A DNA stretch of 64,000 nt from the NCBI GenBank assembly GCA_003258735.1, contig QHME01000002.1, forward strand, positions 186,001-250,000, written 5' to 3'. The position numbers and the translations under genes are program-made. Positions 43,817-52,181 of the stretch are shown here, piece after piece. The stretch comes from Candidatus Melainabacteria bacterium. Lineage in GTDB: Bacteria > Cyanobacteriota > Vampirovibrionia > Gastranaerophilales > Gastranaerophilaceae. Position 1 is the stretch's first letter. Each line of letters begins with the position of its first letter. The notes beneath the pieces were generated by a model. The model saw nothing but the letters and a program-made list of their open reading frames with translations. It searched no databases and was not told the DNA's origin.

Positions 43817-44563
43817 TTATTTTTTTACTAATTTTTGGCGAAGTGTTTCAAAAATAATAGCGCTCAAAGCATTAGATACGTTCAGAGAATTGAAACTGTT
43901 TTGCATAGGAATTTTTACCACAAAATCTGAAGCTTTGAGTAAAGATTTAGAAACCCCTGCATGCTCAGCTCCCATGATAATTGCAAAGTTCATATCATCA
44001 TATTTAACATCATAGTAATTATCATTTGCTGATGCATCAGTTGCAATTATCCACCAGTTGTTATCCTTTAGTTTTTGAACTGCGTTGACAAGACTATTTA
44101 CTTTTATGATTGGGATATGATTTATTGCACCTGCACTGATTTTTTCAACCACAGAATTAACCTGAACATTTCTTCGCGATGGGATAATTATTCCGTCAAC
44201 GCCTGCACATACACAAGTTCTTATTATTGCACCAAGATTGTGAGAATCTTCCACACCATCAAGGATTACAAGAGAAGAATTTGTATGATTCTTACTTGAA
44301 ATAAAATCATCCAAATCCATATATTTTACAGGTGAAATTTGAGCAATAATACCTTGATGATTAAACTCTGCATAAGGTTGAAATTTTTCCTTTGCAACAA
44401 ATTGAAAAACAATTCCGCGCTCTTGTGCCAATTCTTTGATTTTAGAAATTTTATTATCTGAATGAATGTTTTTAGAAATTAAAATCTTGTTAATTTCTCT
44501 ATTTCCAGCAATTAAGGCTTCCATCACAGAATTTTTACCAAATATTATTTCAGAATTTTCCAT
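43817..44563 (-). CDS. rlmB: TrmH-family 23S rRNA 2'-O-methyltransferase
   Basis: 248 residues from the ATG at 44563, one base after the nadA stop. SPOUT fold with the L30e-like N-domain ('IIFGKNSVMEALIAGNREINKILIS') and the trefoil-knot motifs 'LDGVEDSHNLGAIIRTC', 'AIIMGAEHAGVS' and 'IPMQNSFNSLNVSNALSAIIFE'. Equivalent to RlmB, which methylates G2251 in the peptidyl transferase loop. A longer frame from a TTG at 44593 inside nadA is unlikely. Confidence 0.9.
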   Translation of the reverse strand: MENSEIIFGKNSVMEALIAGNREINKILISKNIHSDNKISKIKELAQERGIVFQFVAKEKFQPYAEFNHQGIIAQISPVKYMDLDDFISSKNHTNSSLVILDGVEDSHNLGAIIRTCVCAGVDGIIIPSRRNVQVNSVVEKISAGAINHIPIIKVNSLVNAVQKLKDNNWWIIATDASANDNYYDVKYDDMNFAIIMGAEHAGVSKSLLKASDFVVKIPMQNSFNSLNVSNALSAIIFETLRQKLVKK

Positions 44564-44564
44564 A

Positions 44565-45473
44565 TTATTTTGAAGCCTCCAACATTTTATCAATACAAGT
44601 TACCGCACGTTTTGCAATTTCAGGATCTACAGTAATTTCGTTTTTACCTGTTTTCAAAACTTCTAAAATATCTTCAAGAGATGTCATTTTCATATTTGGA
44701 CAAACAATGTTGTTTTTAACAGGAATAAATTCTTTTTCAGGATAATCTCGTTTCAATCTGTCTACAACCCCTTGTTCTGTTGCAATAATAAACGATTTAT
44801 TATCACTGTTTTTAGCATAATTCATGATACCTGTTGTGCTGCCAACATAATCCGCCATAGCAGAGACAGACATGTGACACTCTGGATGCGCCAAAACAAG
44901 CGCATTCGGATGTTCTTCTCTTGCTTTTTCAATATCGGCAGGTCTAATTTGTAAATGTGTCGGACAGAAACCGGGATATGTGATAACTTCAATATTACCC
45001 AATTGTTTTTCAACCCATTTGCCAAGATATGTATCAGGTAAGAATAATATTTTCTCAGCATTAAGATTTTTCACTACCTTAACCGCATTTGAACTTGTAC
45101 AACACAAATCACATTCAGCCTTGACCTCAGCAGTTGAATTTACATAACAAACTACAGGAATATCAGGGTGAGCTGTCTTGAACTCCATAAGCTGTCTGTG
45201 GTTAATCATATCCGCCATTCTACAGCCTGCATCAATTTGCGGTAATAAAACTTTTTTGTTTGGTGATAAGATTTTTGCAGTTTGAGCCATAAAATAAACT
45301 CCTGCAAATACTATAATTTCAGCATCAGTTTCTGCCGCAACCTGACTCAACTTTAGAGAATCTCCGACATAGTCAGCAACCAAGTCAATTTCTACAGGTT
45401 GGTAACAATGCGCCAATATAACAGCTTTCTTTTCTTTCTTTAATTTATTAATACTCTCAACTATGTTCTGCAT
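44565..45473 (-). CDS. nadA: quinolinate synthase
   Basis: 302 residues. Condenses iminoaspartate and dihydroxyacetone phosphate to quinolinate for NAD. The three 4Fe-4S ligands are Cys84 ('DAGCRMADM'), Cys170 ('YPGFCPTH') and Cys258 ('NIVCPNMK'). nadB and nadC are not in the window. Start context is ambiguous: GGAGG lies 14 bases upstream, while a TAATAT ends seven bases before the ATG. Heads nadA-rlmB-rpoD. Confidence 0.95.
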   Translation of the reverse strand: MQNIVESINKLKKEKKAVILAHCYQPVEIDLVADYVGDSLKLSQVAAETDAEIIVFAGVYFMAQTAKILSPNKKVLLPQIDAGCRMADMINHRQLMEFKTAHPDIPVVCYVNSTAEVKAECDLCCTSSNAVKVVKNLNAEKILFLPDTYLGKWVEKQLGNIEVITYPGFCPTHLQIRPADIEKAREEHPNALVLAHPECHMSVSAMADYVGSTTGIMNYAKNSDNKSFIIATEQGVVDRLKRDYPEKEFIPVKNNIVCPNMKMTSLEDILEVLKTGKNEITVDPEIAKRAVTCIDKMLEASK

Positions 45474-45508
45474 TTGAAATATATTATCCTCCGTTTGGTG
45501 TAAATTTA

Positions 45509-45546
45509 TGTTAAGATATTCTCATTTATAAAAAATATTGTATAAT
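45509..45546 (+). promoter_or_regulatory. promoters of pilMN-pilO
   Basis: An extended -10 TGTTAAGAT (45509-45517) and a TATAAT (45541-45546) stand in tandem before the gene at 45585. Confidence 0.4.
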
Positions 45547-45584
45547 AAAAATAAGAATATAGTAAGAAGAATATAAAGGTAGAT

Positions 45585-47318
45585 ATGTCACTAAACAGTT
45601 TATTTGGAATGGGTGGAGGTAAAGATTTATACATATCTGTATCACCTGCCTGTGGATTAGAAATGATTGAGCTTGATAAACATGGAAATGTTAAGTCTTA
45701 TGCTCAAACACCGTTGGAATATAATGAAGCTCAGAGAGAAATCTCCAATTATGATGAATTTAAAGCAGGTTTGGAAACTTTATTCCAAATGCGTAATATA
45801 AACCCAGCCAAGGCAAACATTTATCTAAGTGTACCGACTGTATGGTTCGGAACAAAAGAAGGTTTGCCATTATTGCTAGATGATAATGCCATTACAAACA
45901 TCGTTATCGGAGAATTGGAACAGACTTATGTATTTAAAAGAAAAGAACCGTTACCATTTTGGTTTGACGCATTAGCTTCAACTAATTCTGATTCAAGAAA
46001 CGTATTTTACACTGCGGTACAAAAAGAAGCAATTGAATCTATTCGTGGCATTATTACCTCTATGGGGGCAAACTTAGCAGGGGTTGAATGTTCACTTTTC
46101 GCAGATTTAAAAGGTTTATTAGCTACAGGAATTGCTGCAGAGCAAATGCAAGATAGCAATTCTTGGAGTTTGATGATTGTAAACAACAGTGGTTTCCAAA
46201 TGCTTGGACTTCAAGGCAAAAGAATCCTTGAATACTATGAAGAACCATTACCAATCAAATCGTATGAAGGCGAAGAAATTTATTCAGCAATTGAAAATGC
46301 TGCTCAAATTGCCTTAATGAGTACACCATCAAGTTCTTTAGTTGTTTTATCTGAAACAGATTTAGTTTCTGCTGAAATTTTAGCAGGACGTTTACAATTT
46401 GGTGGTTCTACAATTTACGTTGAAGATAACCAATTCCGTAAAGAACCTTTGATGGATATGAGCTTGAATATCCTATCTGAAGACCAATTAAAAGTTTCTT
46501 TACACGCAATCGGTCACATGGCACCTCCGGGAGCAATGCCTGTAGACGTTGACTTTATTGCAGAAAAAGGTAAAGCAAAATCTCAAGTAGCAGTTATCGA
46601 GATTCCTTTAGGTAATGGTCAAGTATTTGAATTAACTCCACAAAAAGCGATAGTGATTGTTATTATTCTGGCTGCACTTATTATGGCACCACTAGGGGGC
46701 GCGTATGCTTGGACAGGTGGCTTAGTTACAAAAGCGCAAGAAGAAAATACTGCTTTAGATAATCAAATTACTGATTTGGATGCACAAATCAAACAATACG
46801 AAAAACAAGACGGTAAAGCTGAATTTGATGCTGTTGCAGAAATTGAAAAAGTTTTGAAAAATAACAGAACAAAAATTCAAGTATATGCCGCATTAGGACA
46901 ATTTATTCCTAAAAACTTGTATTTAACATACTTCATCACAGGTGATGATGGTTTAATCAATATCAAAGGTTGTGCAGATTCTGTTGAAGATGTTTACGTA
47001 TTCTTCAAAAATATGAAAGAATCTTTAACTGATTCAAAACTTCGCTTGAGCAAGTTGGATTTGAAATCAGGTTCGCTTGATACAGTTGTAAACAGTACAG
47101 CATCAACAATCGACAACGCACCATACGTATTTGAAATTACAAATATGGACGAAAATCAGTTAAAAGCATTTATGAATAAGTTATCTGGTAGTTCTGACAA
47201 AAAAGATAAAAAAGATAACAATTCTAACTCAAATGATAATGCTCAACAGCAGCAAGATGCACAAAACAACAATAATAACAATAACAATGCTGCAAATAAC
47301 GAACAACAACAACAATAA
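45585..47318 (+). CDS. PilM-PilN fusion of a type IV pilus/T2SS platform
   Basis: 577 residues. Residues 1-330 resemble the actin-like PilM fold (cytoplasmic); one membrane helix spans about 355-377; residues 380-530 are a coiled coil plus small domain as in PilN; the arrangement equals GspL of type II secretion. The tail (534-577) is almost only Asn, Gln, Asp and Lys. With the PilO-like gene 19 bases on it would form the inner-membrane alignment complex. No pilB, pilC or pilQ is in the window. Confidence 0.8.
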   Translation: MSLNSLFGMGGGKDLYISVSPACGLEMIELDKHGNVKSYAQTPLEYNEAQREISNYDEFKAGLETLFQMRNINPAKANIYLSVPTVWFGTKEGLPLLLDDNAITNIVIGELEQTYVFKRKEPLPFWFDALASTNSDSRNVFYTAVQKEAIESIRGIITSMGANLAGVECSLFADLKGLLATGIAAEQMQDSNSWSLMIVNNSGFQMLGLQGKRILEYYEEPLPIKSYEGEEIYSAIENAAQIALMSTPSSSLVVLSETDLVSAEILAGRLQFGGSTIYVEDNQFRKEPLMDMSLNILSEDQLKVSLHAIGHMAPPGAMPVDVDFIAEKGKAKSQVAVIEIPLGNGQVFELTPQKAIVIVIILAALIMAPLGGAYAWTGGLVTKAQEENTALDNQITDLDAQIKQYEKQDGKAEFDAVAEIEKVLKNNRTKIQVYAALGQFIPKNLYLTYFITGDDGLINIKGCADSVEDVYVFFKNMKESLTDSKLRLSKLDLKSGSLDTVVNSTASTIDNAPYVFEITNMDENQLKAFMNKLSGSSDKKDKKDNNSNSNDNAQQQQDAQNNNNNNNNAANNEQQQQ

Positions 47319-47337
47319 TATTTAAAGGATAAAATAA

Positions 47338-47925
47338 ATGGATAGTGAAAAATTAAAACAGTTTATAATTCCAATAGCATTGATAATTTTGCTACTTGCA
47401 GGTGTTTGCTATGTTGCTCCTAAAATAATTGAAAATTACCAAAGCTACACAGCAGCACAAGCAGAAATTGAAACTAAGAAAACAACTGTTCAAGAAAAAC
47501 AAGCAAAGCTTGATGAGTACAAACGTAAAGCTGAAGAAGAACAGAAAAAAGAAGAAGAAAGTGCAAAAAGCGAAAAGCCTTTCTACAAACCTGTTATGTC
47601 AGGCTTAGATACAGAAGCAGTTATTGCAGGTGAATTTGCAGAAGTTCTTCAACTTGTTAGAGCTAATCAAATCAAAGTTCGTTCAATCAAATACGATTAT
47701 GACCCTGCTGACGATGCTTTCGTTCAAGGTGCAGGCGACAAATACAACGTAGCAAGATTGAATATGGAAATGATTGCAAATTATTCTAATTACGATAACT
47801 TCTTGAAAGAACTATACAGACACCAACACTTTATGGATATTCAATCAGCAGAAATTGTTCCATACAAGAAAAATAAACGAGTTCTGTTGATTAACTTTAA
47901 AGTTAAATTATACGCTAAAAAATAA
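47338..47925 (+). CDS. PilO-like alignment protein
   Basis: 195 residues. Membrane helix at about 10-28 ('FIIPIALIILLLAGVCYVAP'), a coiled coil at ~35-80 rich in Lys and Glu, and a C-terminal ferredoxin-like domain ('ARLNMEMIANYSNYDNFLKELYRHQHFMDI'), the layout of PilO/GspM. Encoded right after the PilM-PilN fusion and ended by the hairpin at 47941-47973. Confidence 0.8.
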   Translation: MDSEKLKQFIIPIALIILLLAGVCYVAPKIIENYQSYTAAQAEIETKKTTVQEKQAKLDEYKRKAEEEQKKEEESAKSEKPFYKPVMSGLDTEAVIAGEFAEVLQLVRANQIKVRSIKYDYDPADDAFVQGAGDKYNVARLNMEMIANYSNYDNFLKELYRHQHFMDIQSAEIVPYKKNKRVLLINFKVKLYAKK

Positions 47926-47940
47926 TTTGATAAATATAAA

Positions 47941-47973
47941 AAAAAGGAGATACAAATTGTATCTCCTTTTTTT
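47941..47973. terminator. bidirectional terminator
   Basis: AAAAGGAGATAC paired with GTATCTCCTTTT around AAATT, with runs of A and T on each side. Serves pilO on plus and the radical SAM gene on minus, whose stop codon it touches. Confidence 0.85.
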
Positions 47974-48824
47974 TATGCGAACTTAGAATAGTCCACTCCA
48001 AACAAAATACCTTCTGCTTTTGCACAAGTACTGCAAAAGCTTGTTTCCAGTGAACATTTTTTGTTATAGTCCGTAAAAGAACTACCACAACGACCTCTAT
48101 AATCATTTGCCAAAAACGGACAAGTGTAGACACCGGAAGTTGTCAATATTCTACCATATTCACAGTCTAAATTTTTCGCTGACGAAATTTCACACTGTTG
48201 ATTATTACTTTTATCATGCCAAGGAATTATTTGTAAATTTGATTCATTCATATCAAAATTATTCTTTTTAAAAATTGAATTAAATCCTGATATGATTTCA
48301 TTTTTAGATAATTTGTAATAATTAGTAACTGTAATAATCGGATTAAAATCATATTTCAACAAATGTTTAATCGCAAAAATAGCATGCCTGTATGCCCCAC
48401 GATACCTAATATCATCATTTTTCACTTCTTCATAATTATCGATACTGATTTTAAAAATAATCTCATTTGAAGATTCATCCTCCACCTTTTTTAAAAACCT
48501 TGCTTTTTTCTCATTTATAAATGATCCATTTGTAAAAATACACACATTTGAACGTTTCAAACAAAGCCTCAAAATTGCATTAAAATCAGGATGTGTCATA
48601 GGTTCTGCACCTGTTAGGATTATACATTCGATTTTTTCATTCATTGTTTCATTCAATGCTTGTTTTACCAATTCAATATTAATAAAATCTGACTCCTTTT
48701 TATATCTTGGAAAGTCCAAATAACAATGTTTGCAGTGCTGGTTACAATTTTTTGCAGTCATCTCAATGAACAAATTATTCAAAGCTTTCATGTTGATAAC
48801 TTCTGATTGATAAATACTTTTCAT
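47973..48824 (-). CDS. radical SAM protein with SPASM-like tail
   Basis: 283 residues from the ATG at 48824 (GAGGAG nine bases upstream); a TTG five codons earlier is less likely. The 4Fe-4S motif is Cys27, Cys31, Cys34 in 'CNQHCKHCYLDFPR'. 'IILTGAEPMTHPDF' and 'VCIFTNGSFI' follow. The C-terminus has seven cysteines ('DCEYGRILTTSGVYTCPF', 'CSLETSFCSTCAKAEG') for auxiliary cluster binding. SPASM proteins modify peptides or other proteins, or dehydrogenate alcohols and sugars; no precursor peptide is seen next to it. Divergent to the aldolase gene. Confidence 0.85.
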   Translation of the reverse strand: MKSIYQSEVINMKALNNLFIEMTAKNCNQHCKHCYLDFPRYKKESDFINIELVKQALNETMNEKIECIILTGAEPMTHPDFNAILRLCLKRSNVCIFTNGSFINEKKARFLKKVEDESSNEIIFKISIDNYEEVKNDDIRYRGAYRHAIFAIKHLLKYDFNPIITVTNYYKLSKNEIISGFNSIFKKNNFDMNESNLQIIPWHDKSNNQQCEISSAKNLDCEYGRILTTSGVYTCPFLANDYRGRCGSSFTDYNKKCSLETSFCSTCAKAEGILFGVDYSKFA

Positions 48825-48920
48825 AATAAAACTCCTCAATTGACATATTCATGTTGTGGCAGTTGAGATTTAAAATAAATTATCCACCATGGCAAAACTT
48901 GACAAAAAATATTACCCATG

Positions 48921-48935
48921 TGCTAATATCTTAAT
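48921..48935 (+). promoter_or_regulatory. leaderless-type promoter of the aldolase gene
   Basis: TGCTAATAT (-10 at 48924-48929) ends six bases before the ATG at 48936; no ribosome binding site. The block CATGTGCTAATA (48918-48927) also occurs at 32973-32984 in the pilin/XRE palindrome. Confidence 0.55.
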
Positions 48936-49649
48936 ATGGTTAAAATTTTAGACTGTACTACAAGAGATGGTGGACATACCACAAATTGGACTTTTAGTGA
49001 TGATTTTGTTAAAAATTTAATTGCTGAATTAAATTCTAATGGTGCAACTTATTACGAAATAGGTTATAGAAACCATTTTGATACAGAAGGCAAAGGAAAA
49101 TTTTACAAATGCACTCCTGAATTTTTGCAAAAATATTACCAAATTAAAGGTAATTTACAATTAGGTGTAATGACAGATACCTCAAGGTATTCAGAAAAAG
49201 ATTTTCCCAATAGCAAGGAGGATTTTATTGATTTTATCAGAATTGCCTGTCATCCTGATAGAATCCGTGAAACACTTGGAATATCAAAAGATTTATACGA
49301 CAAAGGGTACAAAGTTTTCATTCAACTTATGGAAATCAATAATGTTGATGAGGCTGGATATTTAAGCCTTTTTGAATGGGAACATAAAGAGATTTTAGAA
49401 AGCCTGTATTTTGCTGATAGCTACGGAGTATTACACCCATCAGAAATAGAACATTATTATAACAAGTTAGCAATGATTGGATTTGAAAAAATAAGTTTCC
49501 ATGCTCATAATACAATCGCCATGGCTTTGCCAAACAGTTTGAAGGCTATTGAGTGCGGAGTTTGGTCAGTCGATGTGACCCAAAACGGCATTGGCCGAAA
49601 TGGTGGAAACCTTGATAGTGCAGAACTGTTTGAACATTTTGTTCATTAA
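48936..49649 (+). CDS. DRE-TIM (HMG-CoA lyase-like) aldolase
   Basis: 237 residues. The DRE-TIM signature is 'LDCTTRDGGH' (Asp6, Arg10, Asp11); the metal pair is His189 and His191 in 'FHAHNT', followed by 'GIGRNGGN'. The family includes HMG-CoA lyase, 4-hydroxy-2-oxovalerate aldolase and isopropylmalate synthase. At 237 residues it is a bare barrel, without the C-terminal domains of DmpG or LeuA, so an aldol cleavage or condensation on a small oxo acid is expected. The substrate is unknown. Divergent to the radical SAM gene. Confidence 0.8.
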   Translation: MVKILDCTTRDGGHTTNWTFSDDFVKNLIAELNSNGATYYEIGYRNHFDTEGKGKFYKCTPEFLQKYYQIKGNLQLGVMTDTSRYSEKDFPNSKEDFIDFIRIACHPDRIRETLGISKDLYDKGYKVFIQLMEINNVDEAGYLSLFEWEHKEILESLYFADSYGVLHPSEIEHYYNKLAMIGFEKISFHAHNTIAMALPNSLKAIECGVWSVDVTQNGIGRNGGNLDSAELFEHFVH

Positions 49650-49679
49650 GCTCAACAAATCATAAAGTGAACATGTACA

Positions 49680-49704
49680 ATTCCGAACTGCTGATTTTTG
49701 TCAA
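49680..49704. repeat. short repeat shared with the 13 kb patch
   Basis: ATTCCGAACTGCTGATTTTTGTCAA here matches, with few changes, the reverse complement of 13122-13144. Likely the remains of the same dispersed element. Confidence 0.45.
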
Positions 49705-49728
49705 ATTGAATGCATTTAGCGCAACTAC

Positions 49729-49761
49729 AAAAATCCATAACTAGTATAGTTATGGATTTTT
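49729..49761. terminator. bidirectional terminator
   Basis: AAAAATCCATAACTA paired with TAGTTATGGATTTTT; serves the aldolase gene and the convergent dapL. Confidence 0.85.
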
Positions 49762-49788
49762 GCTCAATATAACATGCTTTTAGAAAAA

Positions 49789-50970
49789 CTATTTCAAAAA
49801 CTCATCAAGTCTTTTTACAGCCTCAAGAGTATTTTCTCTACTACCAAATGAAGTTAATCGGAAATACCCTTCACCGTTTTTACCAAAACCTGAACCGGGA
49901 GTACCAACAATTTGAACATTATTCAACAAATAGTCAAAAAATTCCCAAGAAGTCATATTGTTAGGGCATTTCAACCAAATGTACGGAGAATGTTGTCCTC
50001 CAATGTGCCAAATATTGTGACGTTTTAGCGTGTCTGCAATAATTTTTGCATTCTCTTTGTAGTAATTAAGATTTTCTTGAATTTCTTTTTGCCCTTCTTC
50101 TGTGAATACAGCCTCTGCACCTCTTTGGATAATATATGGAACACCATTAAATTTTGTTGTTTGACGCCTCAACCACATTTTATTAAGTGACATTTTGTCA
50201 AAAACTAAAGCCTTTGGTACTACTGTGTAACCGCATCTTGTACCAGTAAAGCCTGCCATTTTTGATAATGAGCAAAATTCAATAGCACAACTTTTAGCAC
50301 CTTCTATTTCATAAATACTTCTTGGAAGTTCCTTATCCGTAATAAAACATTCATAAGCAGAGTCAAATAAAATTATTGATTGATTTTTATTTGCATAATC
50401 AACCCAAGATTTTAATTGAGCCTTGTTATACACAGCTCCTGTCGGATTATTTGGAGAACAAATATAAATAATATCAGCTTTGATTGACTCATCCGGCAAC
50501 GGCAAGAAATTATTTTCAGCATTTGCATCAATATAAACAATTTTTCTGCCTGCCATAGTATTTGTGTCAACATAAACAGGATAAACAGGGTCAGGTACTA
50601 AAACAGTATTGTTAACATCAAATAAGTCCAAAATATTTCCTAAATCAGACTTTGCACCATCTGAGATAAAAATTTCATCATTATCTAATGCAACATGATT
50701 TGAGCGGTAATAGCTTTGAATTTTTGATTTCAAAAAATCATACCCTTGTTCAGGACCATAACCATGAAAAGTTTCTTTCACTCCCATTTCTTCAGATGCT
50801 TTTTTTAGTGCATTTACTACAACTTTGCATAATGGAAGAGTGACATCTCCAATTCCCAATTTGATGATTTTTTTATCAGGATTTTTTTGTGCAAATTCAC
50901 TAACTTTTTTTGCAATTGTTGAAAATAAATAACTGTCTGCAATATTTTGGTAATTTTTGTTTACGTTCAT
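49789..50970 (-). CDS. dapL: LL-diaminopimelate aminotransferase
   Basis: 393 residues, class I pyridoxal-phosphate aminotransferase. 'KLGIGDVTLPL', 'FHGYGPEQGYDFLK', 'YICSPNNPTGAVY' and the cofactor lysine in 'FCSLSKMAGFTGTRCGY' follow the DapL pattern. It converts tetrahydrodipicolinate directly to LL-diaminopimelate, bypassing DapD, DapC and DapE, and feeds DapF (1.5 kb). The pathway is typical of cyanobacteria, plants, chlamydiae and some anaerobes. AGAGGA ribosome site. Confidence 0.93.
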   Translation of the reverse strand: MNVNKNYQNIADSYLFSTIAKKVSEFAQKNPDKKIIKLGIGDVTLPLCKVVVNALKKASEEMGVKETFHGYGPEQGYDFLKSKIQSYYRSNHVALDNDEIFISDGAKSDLGNILDLFDVNNTVLVPDPVYPVYVDTNTMAGRKIVYIDANAENNFLPLPDESIKADIIYICSPNNPTGAVYNKAQLKSWVDYANKNQSIILFDSAYECFITDKELPRSIYEIEGAKSCAIEFCSLSKMAGFTGTRCGYTVVPKALVFDKMSLNKMWLRRQTTKFNGVPYIIQRGAEAVFTEEGQKEIQENLNYYKENAKIIADTLKRHNIWHIGGQHSPYIWLKCPNNMTSWEFFDYLLNNVQIVGTPGSGFGKNGEGYFRLTSFGSRENTLEAVKRLDEFLK

Positions 50971-51141
50971 CTGTTATCCTCTTTTTATGTGCTATCTAGG
51001 TTAATTTTAACACAAATAAATGTTAAAATATATTTACCAAAGTTAATATTTTGACAAAAAATATTTTGTTTTTGACTTACTTTTGGTATAGTTTAAAAAA
51101 AGACTATGAATGTAGTATTTTGAAAAAGTAAAAGGTAAGTA

Positions 51142-52026
51142 ATGGCTGAATATATTCTTCATAAAACAAAAGAAGAAACTACATTAAGAACAAAAAAAAT
51201 GTACGTTTCAACTCCTTACAACAGAGTCCAAGCAGTAGAAGAGAGATTAAAAAAGATTTTTGAAGACGAAAAAAAATCAGAAGGTTCTATCCTTATTGAT
51301 TACAACCCTCAAGTGTTGTCAAAGTTAGCAAAATACTTATCAGGACATATTTCTCGTCCTGCATCTATCGGTATTGCCGGAGAAACAGCAAGTGGAAAAT
51401 CTACAATTACTCTCGATATCATTGATACAATTAAATCTTTTGCAACCGAGTTTGAAATTGAAGATGCCATTACAAGAGTAAATACCGATGATTATTACTA
51501 TGACCGTTCAGAAATGGTTAAGGCTGCTGGTAGCTTTGCAGAGTTTGCTAAAAACTATGATTTAGATGTTCCTCAGGCTCTTGAATTGGAATTAATGAGT
51601 GCTCACATTAAAGAATTATTGATGGGAAAATCAGTATTTCTTCCAAAATATGACATGTCAGGAACTGCAAAAAGATTTGACAATTATACATTAGCTAATC
51701 CTTCCAAAATTATTATTTCGGAAGGATTGTTTACGCTTACAGAAAAAATTAAAGATGCATTTGACTTTAAAATTTATGTTGACGTAAATTCAAAAGTTCA
51801 AAAAGAAAGATTTTATGTCCGAGCAGCAGAAAGAGATTTAGGAAGTTCGGCTGATGGCATTTATAAAAACGCATCACAAAAAGCTGAAATCTACATCAGA
51901 CCTTGCAAACAAGAGGCCGATATAATCTTGTCAGGGGAAGCCGTAAGAGCACGATACAAAGCATTTTTAAATAAACTAATAAGCATCGTTCAACAAGAAA
52001 ATTTTAGAAATAGAATTATTTTATAA
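51142..52026 (+). CDS. uridine kinase/phosphoribulokinase-like P-loop kinase
   Basis: 294 residues. Walker A 'GETASGKST' at 80-88, then 'VNTDDYYYDRSEM' and 'IIISEGLFTL', which match the uridine kinase group. The N-terminal ~70 residues have no counterpart in Udk. Substrate unknown: uridine, pantothenate-like or sugar phosphate are all possible. A TATAGT -10 and an AAAGGTAAG site precede it. About 155 bases separate it from the autotransporter gene. Confidence 0.8.
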   Translation: MAEYILHKTKEETTLRTKKMYVSTPYNRVQAVEERLKKIFEDEKKSEGSILIDYNPQVLSKLAKYLSGHISRPASIGIAGETASGKSTITLDIIDTIKSFATEFEIEDAITRVNTDDYYYDRSEMVKAAGSFAEFAKNYDLDVPQALELELMSAHIKELLMGKSVFLPKYDMSGTAKRFDNYTLANPSKIIISEGLFTLTEKIKDAFDFKIYVDVNSKVQKERFYVRAAERDLGSSADGIYKNASQKAEIYIRPCKQEADIILSGEAVRARYKAFLNKLISIVQQENFRNRIIL

Positions 52027-52181
52027 AAAGATTAAAGAAGGTTTCTCAATAAGCGCATTTGAAAAGATTCATTAACAGAAGCCCTTCCGAATTGTAACAA
52101 AATACTAATTTCTTGAAAAAACCGAAAGATACACTAAAATATTATTGGGATAGGTATCTTTAACAGTAGATAAGAAATTAG

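Noticed and set aside
44564..44593. TTG start for rlmB inside nadA
   Set aside because: The extra residues match no family member and an ATG follows one base after the nadA stop.
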